Positions 35,690-46,899 of a DNA stretch of 64,000 nt are shown here, piece after piece. The position numbers and the translations under genes were made by a program. How positions within the stretch are numbered: the stretch's first letter is position 1; each line of letters starts with the position of its first letter. This DNA is from Apteryx mantelli (Eukaryota > Chordata > Aves > Apterygiformes > Apterygidae): NCBI RefSeq assembly GCF_036417845.1, contig NC_089980.1:67082501-67146500 (forward strand), in the 5' to 3' direction. Under the pieces are notes generated by a model. It had not been told where the DNA came from, made no database searches, and saw nothing but the letters and a program-made list of their open reading frames with translations.

Positions 35690-37400
35690 TTCATCCAAAC
35701 ATTGTATTTTCTGTACATCTGATCAGTAATGCTATTATTCTTGCAGTTGTGACACTGAAGGAAATACAAAATCATAGAGTTGCCAAAGCAATTCCTGTGG
35801 AACCCCAGTAGGACATGCTTGGGGGGGTTGATGTTTCTTTAATATGTGACAATTTATTTTGTTTCCTATTTTTACCATAATCACATTGTCAGACTATTGT
35901 ATCACATGCCTTACAGTAGGCAAAGTACATTGCACAATGTTATCACTCTCATCAGCCAAATATCTTGAATGAATAATTCCTTAGTTAGTTAAAGAGGAAT
36001 CACTGTAGGCATGTAGTGATTCCTTGTATAACCTTATTGGTTGATATTTATTATATTAGTCTCCAGTTCTTAATTAAAACCCCGATTTCCCTTGAGAGTA
36101 GAATCAGATATCAGGACTTAGTCATCTGGGTCTGTTCTTGTCTGTTCTTTTTAAAATTCTGGTACAATATTAGCTTTTTTCTATAGTCTTTGGAATTTCC
36201 ATAGTGTTTCAGGATTTATTGAAATCATAATTAATGTGCAGAGAAGTCACTGGCCAGCTCTTGTAAATCTTTTAGCAAATTTTTTGGACATGGTAGATGA
36301 AAAAATGTAATGTCAGTAACTGCTGCTTGACATTCTTGTGAATTGTTACAAGGATGGAGAGTAGTACAGTATCATCTGGCTTCTCCCTCAGAACAAAACC
36401 AGATTTAATGAAGGCTTCTTTGTTGTTGGTTTTTTTTTTCGCCCCGTCACTATTATTGAGAATGCCAATGTTTGGCCTAAGAACTCTCACCTGAGAATGT
36501 TTCACCTGAAAATAGCCTGGTGCCAATAGCAGGATTCCTTTTTCTCCCCTAAATATTTTAGGAAACTGCCTTCATTTCCTTAACTACTGCCCATAGTCTT
36601 CTTTTTATGTCATTTTGTTTCAGTTATTAATTTTCTAGAATTCTTGAAGTAGTGCCTCATACCTGGTTCACCTTAGGAATATATTCCCTGCAGATATTTA
36701 AGCTTACAATTACGGTTTGACAGTCTAAAGTTTTATTACCTCAGACTATTATTGAATTTATAATTTTTCACTTGTTGTTCACTCTCTAACCAAATTTGAT
36801 TTTCCTTTTTTTTTTTCTTGAACCATGGTATTTTGTTGAATTGTAGCTTTTCTAACAGCTAGTAAAGCATGGTTAAAAAAGTTTTCAAATGCCGTTCATA
36901 TTTTCTGGGAAAGTGCTGTCTCTCAACTGATTGAATTTAGTTGTTTTCAGATCTGTGAATTTGTCCCTTTTAAAGAAGAAAGGGTGTGTATGTGTATGTA
37001 ACTTGTTTGCAATTGATGCTATTTACACATTATTGCAATCAAATTGCTATCATTTACATCTGTGTGATTATAGACATTTTACTTAAATGATCAGCTCTTC
37101 TCTTGTCAAATGATAAAGAATTTCCCTTGGTTTGGTCCAGCCATTTCTGAAATTGTGTATGATTTTTAGGATACCCAAAGATTCATTAATAGCATATATT
37201 CCTCAAAAGGAAGCGCCTTAGAACAAGGATGGCTCATATTCTGTCTATATTTAGTTTCACTCTAGTCTTCTGCTGATCTTTTTTCTTCTTTCTTTATTGC
37301 TCTTTCATTTGTTACTATTCTTTCCTTGTCAGTTTTTTAATTCCTCAGTCTTGCAAAGCATATTGTTAACTTTATTTGTGGTGTACTTCATATATTTAAT
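35690..37400 (-). mobile_element. Ancient CR1/L3-type LINE relic, antisense (second copy)
   Basis: Landmarks read on plus are 'cctgtggaaccccagtagg' near 35,797, 'gtacaatattagctttttt' near 36,162 and 'caggatttattgaaatcat' near 36,210. Next comes 'cactggccagctcttgtaa' near 36,248 followed by a 'gga' after 'aaattttttg'. This order matches antisense ORF2 of the L3/CR1 group, in a different stretch or family from the relic at 32.9 kb. Divergence is high and no frame survives. The right-hand part (36,600-37,400) is assigned by context only. Confidence 0.6.
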
Positions 37401-37403
37401 AAC

Positions 37404-37460
37404 ATACTTGACGTTAAGAACATAAGAGCTTTTCTGGATCTAGGCCATAGTCCCTGTTGC
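37404..37460 (+). repeat. Possible short CR1-type fragment, sense
   Basis: The text 'gttaagaacataagagcttttctggatctaggccatagtccc' resembles the sauropsid CR1 3' module that usually reads aagaacataagaa, then ggccatactgggtcagacca and ggtccat. Only about 50 bases align and the middle is poor, so the match could be chance. Confidence 0.3.
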
Positions 37461-38620
37461 CTTTTTTATTAGCACTTTTATCTTGCTTTTCACTTTCTTA
37501 TCCTTCATTCTTCTTTTTATATTATTTCTTTACCTTGTCTACACATCCCACATCTCTCATGCAATTTCCTTTCTTGGCTTCTCTCCTCCCCAGCCCTCCC
37601 TTTTCATTCTTTTCCATCCCTCCCCACAGTTTTTGGCCCTGAAGAATGAGTTAGATTTATGTTATCAAAGTTACTATTCTTGGTCCTGTATTCATTTACA
37701 GTGTCTTATTAGTATTAAAACCAGCCTGTTGTATTGAAAAAAATGACTATACTTTGAAGCGATATGTACATCAAGAAAGATTAGGAATGCCATTAACGCC
37801 TTTTTTTTTTCTTTTTCTTTCTTGTCCTTTTTTCTAGTCTAACTCCGGGGTTATAGTACTGGCATTAAGAAAACTATGTGAATACAGTGATTGATGTTTC
37901 CCTGATCTGTTCCCCTTCATGGAACTGTCGATGCTGCTGTCCTAAAAAAGCAGTTGGTGGGGACATGGAGGAATATTATCAGTGAAATGAAAAGCTAATA
38001 CACAAAATGTATTCATGGTTCTGCATTGTCAGGGCTCATAGATTCTTGGAAAATCATTGAGATTCACGAACTTGAAGCCATGAACCTTACCCCCGTTTTG
38101 GTAAATGAGAGCACTGACATTATTTGCTAGTTGGTGCCAGCTTCTTTTCCTTCCCTTTTTTCTTCTCTCATTCCTCCTTTCCCTCCTTCTTCCCCATCCC
38201 TCCTTCTTCAATCCCTTCCTCCCTGCCTCATAACAGAACTGCTCTGTTCATACTGGAAGGGCTGTTAAATTTAAATAGTGAGATCTCTCCAAATTGCCTG
38301 CTAGCTTCAGAGGATGTTAGTCTGCTTTGGGAGTCATGAATTAAAATAAAATAGTTACAAAAGGACATGCTTGTTTGCTTTCAGCAATTGTCTTCACTTT
38401 TGCTTGGCAACCCAAATGGGAAAGCTGATGTGCAGTTCTGTTGAGGGCACACATTTGAACCAAACACTTCATTGCCTTTGTTGATACAGATGTTTCAGTC
38501 TGTGAGGTAAAGACACTTCCCATGTATGTGTTATGTTTTGTTTTGTTTTTGCCCTGTGCATCAGTTTATAAGGTAATGTGATGCACAGCCTAATCAAGAC
38601 ACACGGCCTCCTCCATCCCA

Positions 38621-38893
38621 ATGAAGGATTTCTTGCAGACTGCTGGCAAGCCCTTTCCTTCTGCAGAATGTAACGTAGCAAACACTTGTGAAGAAAACCT
38701 GAAGCAATGCTGCCTGACAAAAAGGTTGTCTTTGCAGTGTTCTCTGCACTGGAGGCAGGGTGAAGTGAAGGAGGAATTTAACACTAGCTCTACTGAACTG
38801 CTGCTAATGCTAGTGTACAAATCTCCTGGCAGAGCACGCTCAGGCTTTGTTTTGGCCGGAAGGTGTATTCAGCTTTGTGGTAGTCACTTGTAA
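38621..38893 (+). other. Unexplained 90-codon ATG open frame
   Basis: The frame has a true ATG start and a TAA stop, with a polar N-terminal half containing several Cys (MKDFLQTAGKPFPSAECNVA, then E-E-N-L-K-Q-C-C). The start context is only fair (C at -3). No signal peptide, domain or repeat family was recognised. Other frames in the same segment on minus are also open (38,590-38,820), which suggests raised GC and chance. It could be an exon, a retrogene relic, or noise. Confidence 0.2.
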
Positions 38894-38999
38894 TGCCCAG
38901 GCTGGAACAGTGTCAGGTGTGTGTTTCCATGCTATTCTTCTTGAATCTAAGTTTACAGCTGCCACACTAGATGCATGGTTCAGAGGAAACTCTTAACAT

Positions 39000-39221
39000 T
39001 TAGTCCCTTGGCTGATGATCGTCCTGTCCTACTGGCTGAGAGTCACCACTTTTTCCCTCTTGCTCATTTTCTTCTGTCATTATCTGTTTAATTTTTTTGC
39101 TCTTTTTCTTCTTGCCTCCAGGCTCTAGCCTCCGCACTATCCCTGCATTCTCTCTGCAGCTCCTCAGCTGGTGACGCTGTCGTGAATTGCTGATCAAGAC
39201 TACACTTTCTGCCCTGCGCAA
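39000..39221 (-). other. Unexplained Lys/Glu-rich open frame, minus strand
   Basis: The 73-codon frame encodes R-R-L-E-P-G-G-K-K-K-K-S-K-K-I-K-Q and then T-E-E-N-E-Q-E-G-K-S-G-D-S-Q-P-V-G-Q-D-D-H before its stop, a strongly charged, disordered-type tail. On plus the same DNA is a long pyrimidine tract ending in a superb acceptor-like cttcttgcctccag (AG at 39,120-39,121). The charged peptide may therefore just be the complement of that tract. Which reading is real cannot be settled from sequence. Confidence 0.2.
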
Positions 39222-39789
39222 CGCCTCCCTGCATGCGTGCTGCTTCCTGACTCCTTCATGGAAGGCCCTCGCTCCTCCCAGCGACAGGGGCGCTTGGTGG
39301 CACGGGCCATTCGGAGGTCTCCCTGAGGCGTGCAGCTACCAGCTCTGTCACCTCTGCAGCAAATGTGAGCAGTGGGAATGTTTGCATAAGTTGTCTTGAG
39401 TGGGGAGGAGAAGCATGGCCAGAATACTTTTAAAATATTCAAATTGCTCAGGTGATGAAAAAGCATCTGACTTTTTCCCCCATCCTTGAGTGGCTCAGGA
39501 AATTTCAATTTATTTCATGGTTCAAAGGTAGTTTTGGTTGCAGAAGTGTTTTCAGATTGGACAAAGAAGTTGAAGGGAGAATTCAGCTAGATTTAACAGC
39601 CTTAAATTTCTGCAGCTTATTCTCACTTCAAAGTAAGTCTAACTGCCATAAAATCTGTGTGAAAGAAAGCAAACACAAAGCTGCAATGTGTGTAATTATC
39701 TTTGAAGTGACTTTTTTTCTTTGGAGAAAAACTGCTTCCTTCTCTGATTCTGAGCAAATATTGAGAAAGACTTAGGTTTTCATTCTTTA

Positions 39790-39847
39790 ATGAATATATT
39801 CATATATATGTATATACATATAAAAGTATTCATATATATATAATGAA
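39790..39847. repeat. AT-rich palindromic (TA)n segment
   Basis: A perfect 14-base palindrome (ATGAATATATTCAT, 39,790-39,803) is followed by a perfect 18-base palindrome (39,805-39,822). A further tattcatatatatataatgaat stretch then echoes the first. It probably derives from a TA/CATA microsatellite and can form cruciforms. Confidence 0.7.
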
Positions 39848-42618
39848 TGTGATGTTTTCACAGAGATAATGTCATATATCAAGAAGTTCATTCTGAAGAG
39901 GTGCTGCTTGCTTCTCTCTCCCCCCGCCCTCATACATCTTTCCTTTCAGACCTGAAAGTGTATTTTGCTTTTGCTCTGAAAAGGTATACTCAAACTACTG
40001 TGTTCCTTAGATATTCATTCAGTGTAGATTTCTATATGTTTTACTTAGGTTACTAAAAGGTTGCTCTTGCACCTTACAGTGATTTCAGTATAAGCTTGTT
40101 CTGCAAAACCCTGTGAGCTAAGCAAACATTAAAGACTAGTTCGGGCAAGTATATCTAAACTCATCCACTTACATGATTGTTGCTGCTGCAGAATTAGGCT
40201 TCAGACTTCATACAGTTACTTTTGTAGACCTAACAGTTGTTACATGAAAAAGCAGACATAGGCAATTCCCTGGCAGTTGGGGAAGTGGGAAAGGTGGACA
40301 GTGTCACTCGTTTAGTACTTTTTACCTGAGAGTACACTTCACAGATTTTAAATCAGCATGCTATTGCTGCACCTGTACACTCTCTCCTGATGACACCGAA
40401 GGTCAGAGGTGTATAAAGATGAAGCCTTCATTCTTTTCTTTAAAAACAAAGATTTCTTCTTTCTCGTAACAGAAATTTGATTTATGAGCATGTGAGCTTT
40501 TCCAGATTTTTTTGTATGGGCAGAGAAGGGGGCTTAGTATTTTAACTGAATTATTCATTTAATTCAATAGCAACTTGTTTCTTCTAAAGGTGATTGGAGA
40601 CATAGTATTGTTGGGTGTAAAGAGTCTGAGTGCTTATAAAATCTGGCAAAAGAGAGACATGCTGTTGTTGTATATTTCTTACCTCTAAGTAAACCTGTCA
40701 GAATTGGAAAAGTAGAAATAGTGGGAGTGCAGAAAGGGACAAATGGAAGAAATACCTCTCTACTTCGGAAAAGGGGAGGGAGTAGAAATATTGCAAATAT
40801 TTCACCAAATTAACAAAATAAGAGTTGTCGTATTTGAGGAAGAATATCTAACCATCACTCAAGTTTACAGAGGACAAAATAATGTTTTTACAATATGCCT
40901 TTAGCTGCTTTTAAAAGACTTCAAGTTATTTGAAGAAAAGCTTCTGTATCAAACTTCTCCACCTATGAGAGCACCCACTGTACACTTTGTGAAAATTTTT
41001 CTTTCCAACCATCCTTGCTTGCTTTTTCTCTGCTGCTGCCTGTTCGTTTGTCTGGGTCCCCTTAGCAACATCTTTTACTAATGGAAAAATATCAGTGTTT
41101 TCTGTAGTCTCACTGTGATTCAACCAGAAATGAAATTTACTTGACAAAGCATTTAGGTTTTCAATGCCACCGTTTCTTCTATTTTCCTAAATATTCTGTA
41201 TCAGGCTGATCTACAAATCCTTCATTTGTCTTTTTCATAGCTGTTATTGCAACTTTAGTTACAATTAAGAATGTGGAAAAATAGTCATCTGTGTATGGTA
41301 GCATCTCTGTCTCTGGACTTGATGAAGGAAGTCTCCTCCTTATATTTTGTACAAATATATATTATGGATTGCTATCTCTAGAGAAATCACTTTGCATCTA
41401 TAGAAAAACTATGTGACAAAAGAGCCGCTCAATGACAATTCACGGTTCTCTCATTTCTCTCCTTAGAAATTCTCTGTAACAAGCTTAAACTTGTTTTTTG
41501 CAACAATTCCCTTAATTTTGGAGGCCAGGGGGTGCTATAGGTATATGCATTATAATCTGTGTAAGTTTAGTAGTCACCACAGAAGGCTCATAAAACTTAT
41601 TCTATTTTTTATTTTGTAGTTGTTCTGCATTCTAGGTGTTTTGTTTCTTAAGTAATTTTTTCAGTGGCAGAAGCGGTGTGTATGTTTGCATCTCCTGACT
41701 GGACTTCAGACAGATCCTTGGGTTTCTATTCTCGTTTGTATGTGTGCATCTTATAGTATGAGTGATGGAGAGACTGAGAGAATGGATAAAAGGAGCTCAG
41801 CCCTGGGAGATGATGAACCTTACACTGATAATATGATTTCCTTTGTTAAGGAGCAAGGACTTGCAGTATGGAATGAAGTGTGGGGTAGGCATTTTATTTT
41901 CCATATATATAACCCACTTATAGAAATGTATACTTCTGTGTGTATTTGCACTGGGGTGATTTTGAAAAAATAATTTTCTCAATCAAAGATTTACTATTTG
42001 AAAATAAGTTTTATTCCATTTAAATACTATGCCAGATTAAATTAGTTTAAATACATATTCTCAAAAGCAGTTTAATTAATCAGAAAATTGCTATACTTTT
42101 TCTCCTGCTGTACTCATTCAGATTTATATAAGCAGCAAGGAAGTGCATGAGTCTAATCAGTTTTTCATAAACTGATAACGTGAATGTACGTGAATGTTCA
42201 TATAGCCTGAGTGCAAAGGAGACATCAGTAAATTCACACAGAGCATATTAAATCTGTTTTTGTTTGTGTGTTAGAATCTCTGATGAACTAATAATTGATT
42301 AGACAGATGGTTTGTGGGAAGTAAGCCCTGGGCCAAGGTTTTTCAACACCACAATGTTTTCCCAGAAGTGGTTATTTGAGACTGTACAAATTAAATCCTA
42401 GACTCTAGGTTTTAATTACCTTTTTATTGTAATTTCTGAATGCCTGTTCTATTAATATTTTAATAACCTTTCTGCAAATCAGGTATACGGCTTTCCAATG
42501 GTCGGTAAAATAATTTATTTCCCACTGCCAGCAATGTAGAATAAAAATGTACGTATCAGTCCTGTCTCCAACTTGCAAATGAGCATGAACTGCAGACACA
42601 TATAATGCATGCTAGTTT

Positions 42619-42663
42619 TGTGTGTGTGTACACCTGCGTGTGTGTACACCTGTGTGTGTACAT
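42619..42663. repeat. Short minisatellite of TGTGTGTACACCTG units
   Basis: Three tandem units (tgtgtgtgtacacctgcg, tgtgtgtacacctg, tgtgtgtacatc), about 45 bases. Each TGTGTGTACAC-type unit is near-palindromic at GTGTACAC. Confidence 0.85.
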
Positions 42664-43105
42664 CGGTATTTACATAGAAGTTTCTACAATGTTTTAGTTT
42701 GTTTCAAAGGGATCTAGACAGACTTTGAAGGCCTTTCACATTCATATGAAAATTATTTTAGGTGTGAGGAGGGGATTGGAGTTGAATTTATATTTAAAAA
42801 TAATAAATGGAAAAATTATTTTAGTTGCTAATAAGAATACCCTTTAAAATACTAAAATTAATTTACTTTTTTAAGAATGAATGAACTACAACCAATAAGG
42901 CCATGGGTGAGGTATATGAATTTTGATATTGCAGGAAAATAAGTAAGGCAGTGGTTTCACATTATGAAGGGTTTGATATCAAGGTTGACTTGACATATTC
43001 CTGTCTTCCTGCCAGTGATTCTCACAGAATTACTGTGTCACCCCTTTAGTAGTGCTGGTGCACAGTCTATTGAATTGTACTGTAATCCAGATCAGGAAAC
43101 TGGTC

Positions 43106-43123
43106 AAAAAAAAAAAAAAAAAA
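43106..43123. repeat. A18 mononucleotide run followed by GT repeat
   Basis: Eighteen consecutive A, directly followed by gtgtgtgtatgtg. No flanking retrocopy was recognised. Confidence 0.9.
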
Positions 43124-43665
43124 GTGTGTGTATGTGTTTTCTTCAATCCTGGATCAGAAAACCATACAACCCACAAAGAAGTTCAAAGAAATGGTTATGG
43201 GACTGTTTTGACACGAAGCCGTTACCTAATATGAGAGAGATTTTCTCTTTTGATCTGTACAGAAATAGTATGTGTCTCATTCTGCCAGTCATATTGGCAT
43301 AGAAGTGGTTTCTGGTGTGCAGACTCTGGTCTGTGATAAATGCGTGTGTCCTTTTCCTCTGAAGGCAATCAGTATTAGCTGCATTCAGCGACAGAATTTA
43401 ACTGTCTTCAGTTTGAATGCAAATTACTTTTAAAGATCCTCTTTAGACAAAACACATTATTGTTATTATATTCAAAGTGATGTTGCTTTGAAGAGTCAAC
43501 TTCAAGCAACCACTAGATTATCGAAAAGCAAATATATCTTCCATTATTAGTTACTGTATGCATCTGAACACAGCATAAATGCTGTATTTTCCTGGGGAAC
43601 TGATTGTCTGCATCATCTGTGTATTTAATGTTTTTGAGATTTTTTTTCCTCTTGATTTGACCCAG

Positions 43666-43711
43666 GAAGAGAAGAAGGAAAGTAGACAGAGTAAATTGAA
43701 TGAAATTTTTG
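43666..43711 (+). CDS. Candidate coding exon F (unrecognised gene)
   Basis: The acceptor is a T-rich tract (gattttttttcctcttgatttgacccag, ending at 43,665). In phase 0, which continues exon E, the peptide is EEKKESRQSKLNEIF, a natural extension of its charged helix. The proposed donor is TTTG-gtgact at 43,712, leaving one base. Alternatives are AGA-gtaaat at 43,691, or read-through as a last coding exon to the TAG at 43,774, which would add a further 21 codons. Which end is used decides whether the exon at 59,353 belongs to the same transcript. Confidence 0.35.
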
Positions 43712-45059
43712 GTGACTGTGGGTTTTTTACCACTGCAAGTCAAGAGGAAGTTTTGAAGACATTTTCCAAAGAATAGTGTGTTTGTTGCAGTTACCCTATA
43801 AACATTGCTTGCCTTCCTCTTTCCTCTCTACATTTATTTTTGGAAAGCTGTTGTGTATGAAAATAAGGAAGATGATTGTTTTTTTCATCCTATTTAATAT
43901 TTATTGGCAGATATCACAACACTTCTTAGTGTGTCAGACAATGTCTGTTGCCACACATTCCAGCAAGTTGCCTGGGAAACCATGTGTTTTCTCCATTTAC
44001 ATTAAAGTATTTTCTCAGCTGTGAAACTCTATTTTAGAATATCAGATTGAAAGTGGACATAGATACATATACTTGATGCCGCAATGCTAATGAGAGAGAT
44101 ACTTTTAACTAACTTATCAGTGATGCATGTTCACTAGACAAATACCTAACATCAAAGGACAAGCATGAAGACTGCAAAATTTTTAAGAACTGCTATTGAA
44201 GCCTTAATTTAGCTTTGTTGTGCATGCATAGTATATGATCAAACTGTCATTACATGATTGCATGATATTTTTTATCATAATATCTCTTCTTCAGGCACAG
44301 AATACAAGATGCATAACTGATGAACAAATATTCTGTTTTTCATCATTATTTTGTAATGTATGGGAAAGTCCTTTTTCTAAAGCTTGCTGCGAAAATATTA
44401 TTGGCACTTGTATTAAGTTTACTCTTTTAAGGAAATGAATCTTTGGTTGGTTTAATATAACACACAGTTTTAAAATCACTGAGGCCAAGAGGGCAGTATT
44501 ATTTCTATTTTAGAGATGGTGAGCTGAAACAAAAACAGATGGGATAAAAATTAGACACCCAAGATTAGTAGAATTTAGAGACTTTTCAGACCCTATTTTT
44601 CTTAGGACTTAGCATTTTAAAGCACTTTATGTATATGAATCTGAAACTGAGGCATAAGTGGCAGTTTTAAGTTCTCAGCTCTTCTGTAAATCAGACATGG
44701 TTTCTTAGGTTAGGTATTCTGAAGGTGAAGATGTCACTGAAAATAATTTAGATATGATTAGAAAAACCCTCTCTGGGTTTTCAATAGGAATTGATAACAC
44801 AGGCAGGACAACTGAAAATAATTATGTTTTAGTATGTATTTAAGTATGTATTATATTAAGTATGTATTAAGTACATATGAAATAAGAATTTCCCTATCCA
44901 TAAGTATGGATATGGATGACCAAAGGAAAGTGAAATCAAAACTCAGAGTTGAGTATACTTAAATTAGGAGGATCAGATAATTTGAGAGAAATTATTCCTG
45001 AGATTCCAAGCCTGATATTTTTATCATCTGTCAAGCTGTAAATATTGCAATTATATACT

Positions 45060-45560
45060 GCCAAAGACAGTATCTTTAATTTGAGAAGGAAAACAGTGAG
45101 TGGTTAACTACAGTATGACTTCAGTTACTTGCTATGCTTTAGAACACATTTTGAAGGAAAGAGGAATAAAAGTGAGGTGGTACAGAGGAAAAGAATTAAA
45201 ATGAAACCCTGATTTACCAAAAGTAGATTGTGCAAGACTAACCTGATTTTTTTTTTTGATAATAGATTTTCTAGATGAAGGAAATAGATTTCATCACTAA
45301 TAAGTGGACTTATTCTTTTAGAATATTCTATAGAATCCCATTTAGCTTTATTCAAGTCACACATATGCCAGAAAATTAATTTGAACAAGAGAATGAGCAA
45401 AAAAATATATAACCTATAATTTGAAAGGTGTCTGGAAGTAAGGAAAGATATGACTGAACTCTGCGCATCAAGGACCATAATCATCAAGTGCTGTTTAAGC
45501 TAAAAGAATGCTAGTACAACTGAGCTGAAAGTTAATATAAAATTAGATAACATTTTTAAA
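45060..45560 (+). mobile_element. Ancient CR1/L3-type ORF2 relic, sense
   Basis: The sense-strand landmarks are 'gggtttaccaaaag'-like text at about 45,212, 'tgcaagactaacctgattt' near 45,231, and 'agattttctagatgaaggaaat' near 45,265. The last corresponds to the region just before reverse transcriptase motif A, followed by 'gaaaggtgtctggaagtaag' near 45,422. Stops and indels are frequent. A minus-strand frame of 120 codons across this segment (45,125-45,487) is a chance product of the relic. Borders are approximate and decay may hide more of the element to the right. Confidence 0.55.
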
Positions 45561-46899
45561 ACATTTGGGGAATGAGATTCTAGAATATTTTTTCTCTTAG
45601 ACTGAGAGATTTTCTCTGATAAGAACTATATAACTGGGCCAAACTGAAGTGGAGTTTCACAGAGAAGTCGAGGACCTTCCTGACACAAAGGTCAGGCTTT
45701 GCTACGTTTTTGATCTCTGCTGCAAAGTACAGAATTGCATGAGATGTTCAATAAAAGGCCACTGAATTTTTTAATGCAGGCGAAATAATGGGTTTTCCTT
45801 AGCATCGTCCTTGGGAACATCTCAGATTCTCCAGAAAAAAATCAGCTTGTGCATAGCACACAAATCGCAGCAATAAATTTCAGTCTGAATTGTTATAAGT
45901 AGCTGAAAATATAAGAAGAACTGTTGCATAACCTTAATTACAGGCAGTGTCATGAGACTTCCTAAAATGAAGTCAAATGACTTGCATTTTAAATCAAATA
46001 GTAATGTTTGTAAGAGCTAAACACATAACACATAAATGAATGAAGTGGTAAGAATTACAGTACACAGCAGAGTGTAACTATTTCATGTGTATCATGACTG
46101 CAGAATCTTCAGTGCACTTGAAGTAAATAACCAGGTTTATTGGAGGGAGTTTCTCCCTCTTTTGTCCAAACACTTGTGCTTGACAGGGTTTGCATGAATA
46201 GCTATGGATGTAGAATGGTTTTCTGCACATGATAATATTTGCATGCTAATGTTCCAAGACGATGTACTGAATCTAGAGTCTGCTCTCCCTGATCAAGTGC
46301 TGCTGAAGAGGAAAAGATACTGCTATCCTCTTCCTCTTTCCTATTTCCCGCTGGGACTGTGCAGGACCTGGACAGACCTGGTCTATTTGCTCATTATGAA
46401 TGGCACAGTCTAATTAGAGCACGCAGCAGTAATCTGAGGCTTTGGGATAAGATCTATAGGATAGGTCAAAGATGTGTTCAGAGACCTTCTCTCTACATGT
46501 GCTAGAATCCAGCTTCAGGCATTGTAGGGAAGCTCAAAGTGATGCTGAGCATATCCTTCCTCTTCCCTTTAGCCCAATGCCCTGTTCCTTCCGGGGGGAA
46601 AGTAAGAACAGGGCAAGAGGGAAGAGTCAGTGCATGTATACTCCCTCTAATACTCTCCCTGCTTTCAGTTAGTTTAGTTAGTTTTTCCTTGAGCCAGATG
46701 GAGGTTTTGTGTATTTAGTAATCTGCAGTGGATTTCTCTTCTAAGTTTGTCCCATGTCCCCTTGAATCCAGCTAAGCTTTTACCATCTGCAGCATCCTTT
46801 GACAAGGAGCTCCCTCTTGTATGAACTATCTGTTTGTTTTGAACCTCTCTCCTACTGGCTTCATTTGATGCCCAGTGGGGAAGAGAGTAAACAGTCAAA

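Larger units (their letters stand above)
39848..43665. other. AT-rich non-coding stretch
   Basis: Nothing was recognised except the small TG minisatellite (42.6 kb) and the A18 run (43.1 kb). The 95-codon frame at 41,686-41,973 has no domain. Confidence 0.5.

Noticed and set aside
39544..39632. Open segment of 89 bases between ttggttgcag and gtaagt
   Set aside because: Its only open frame cannot join the candidate exons on either side, and the acceptor tract is weak.
44296..44358. Open 63-base segment after ctcttcttcag with a gtatgg donor
   Set aside because: Phase 0 on both sides would need a different end for the segment at 43,666; not enough support to list.
45125..45487. 120-codon minus-strand frame, Leu/Phe-rich and membrane-like
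   Set aside because: It is the complement of an A-rich sense LINE relic, which explains the hydrophobic composition.
46563..46591. 29-base segment between a good acceptor (ttccctttag) and gtaaga
   Set aside because: Too short, no phase partner, and close to LINE-derived DNA.
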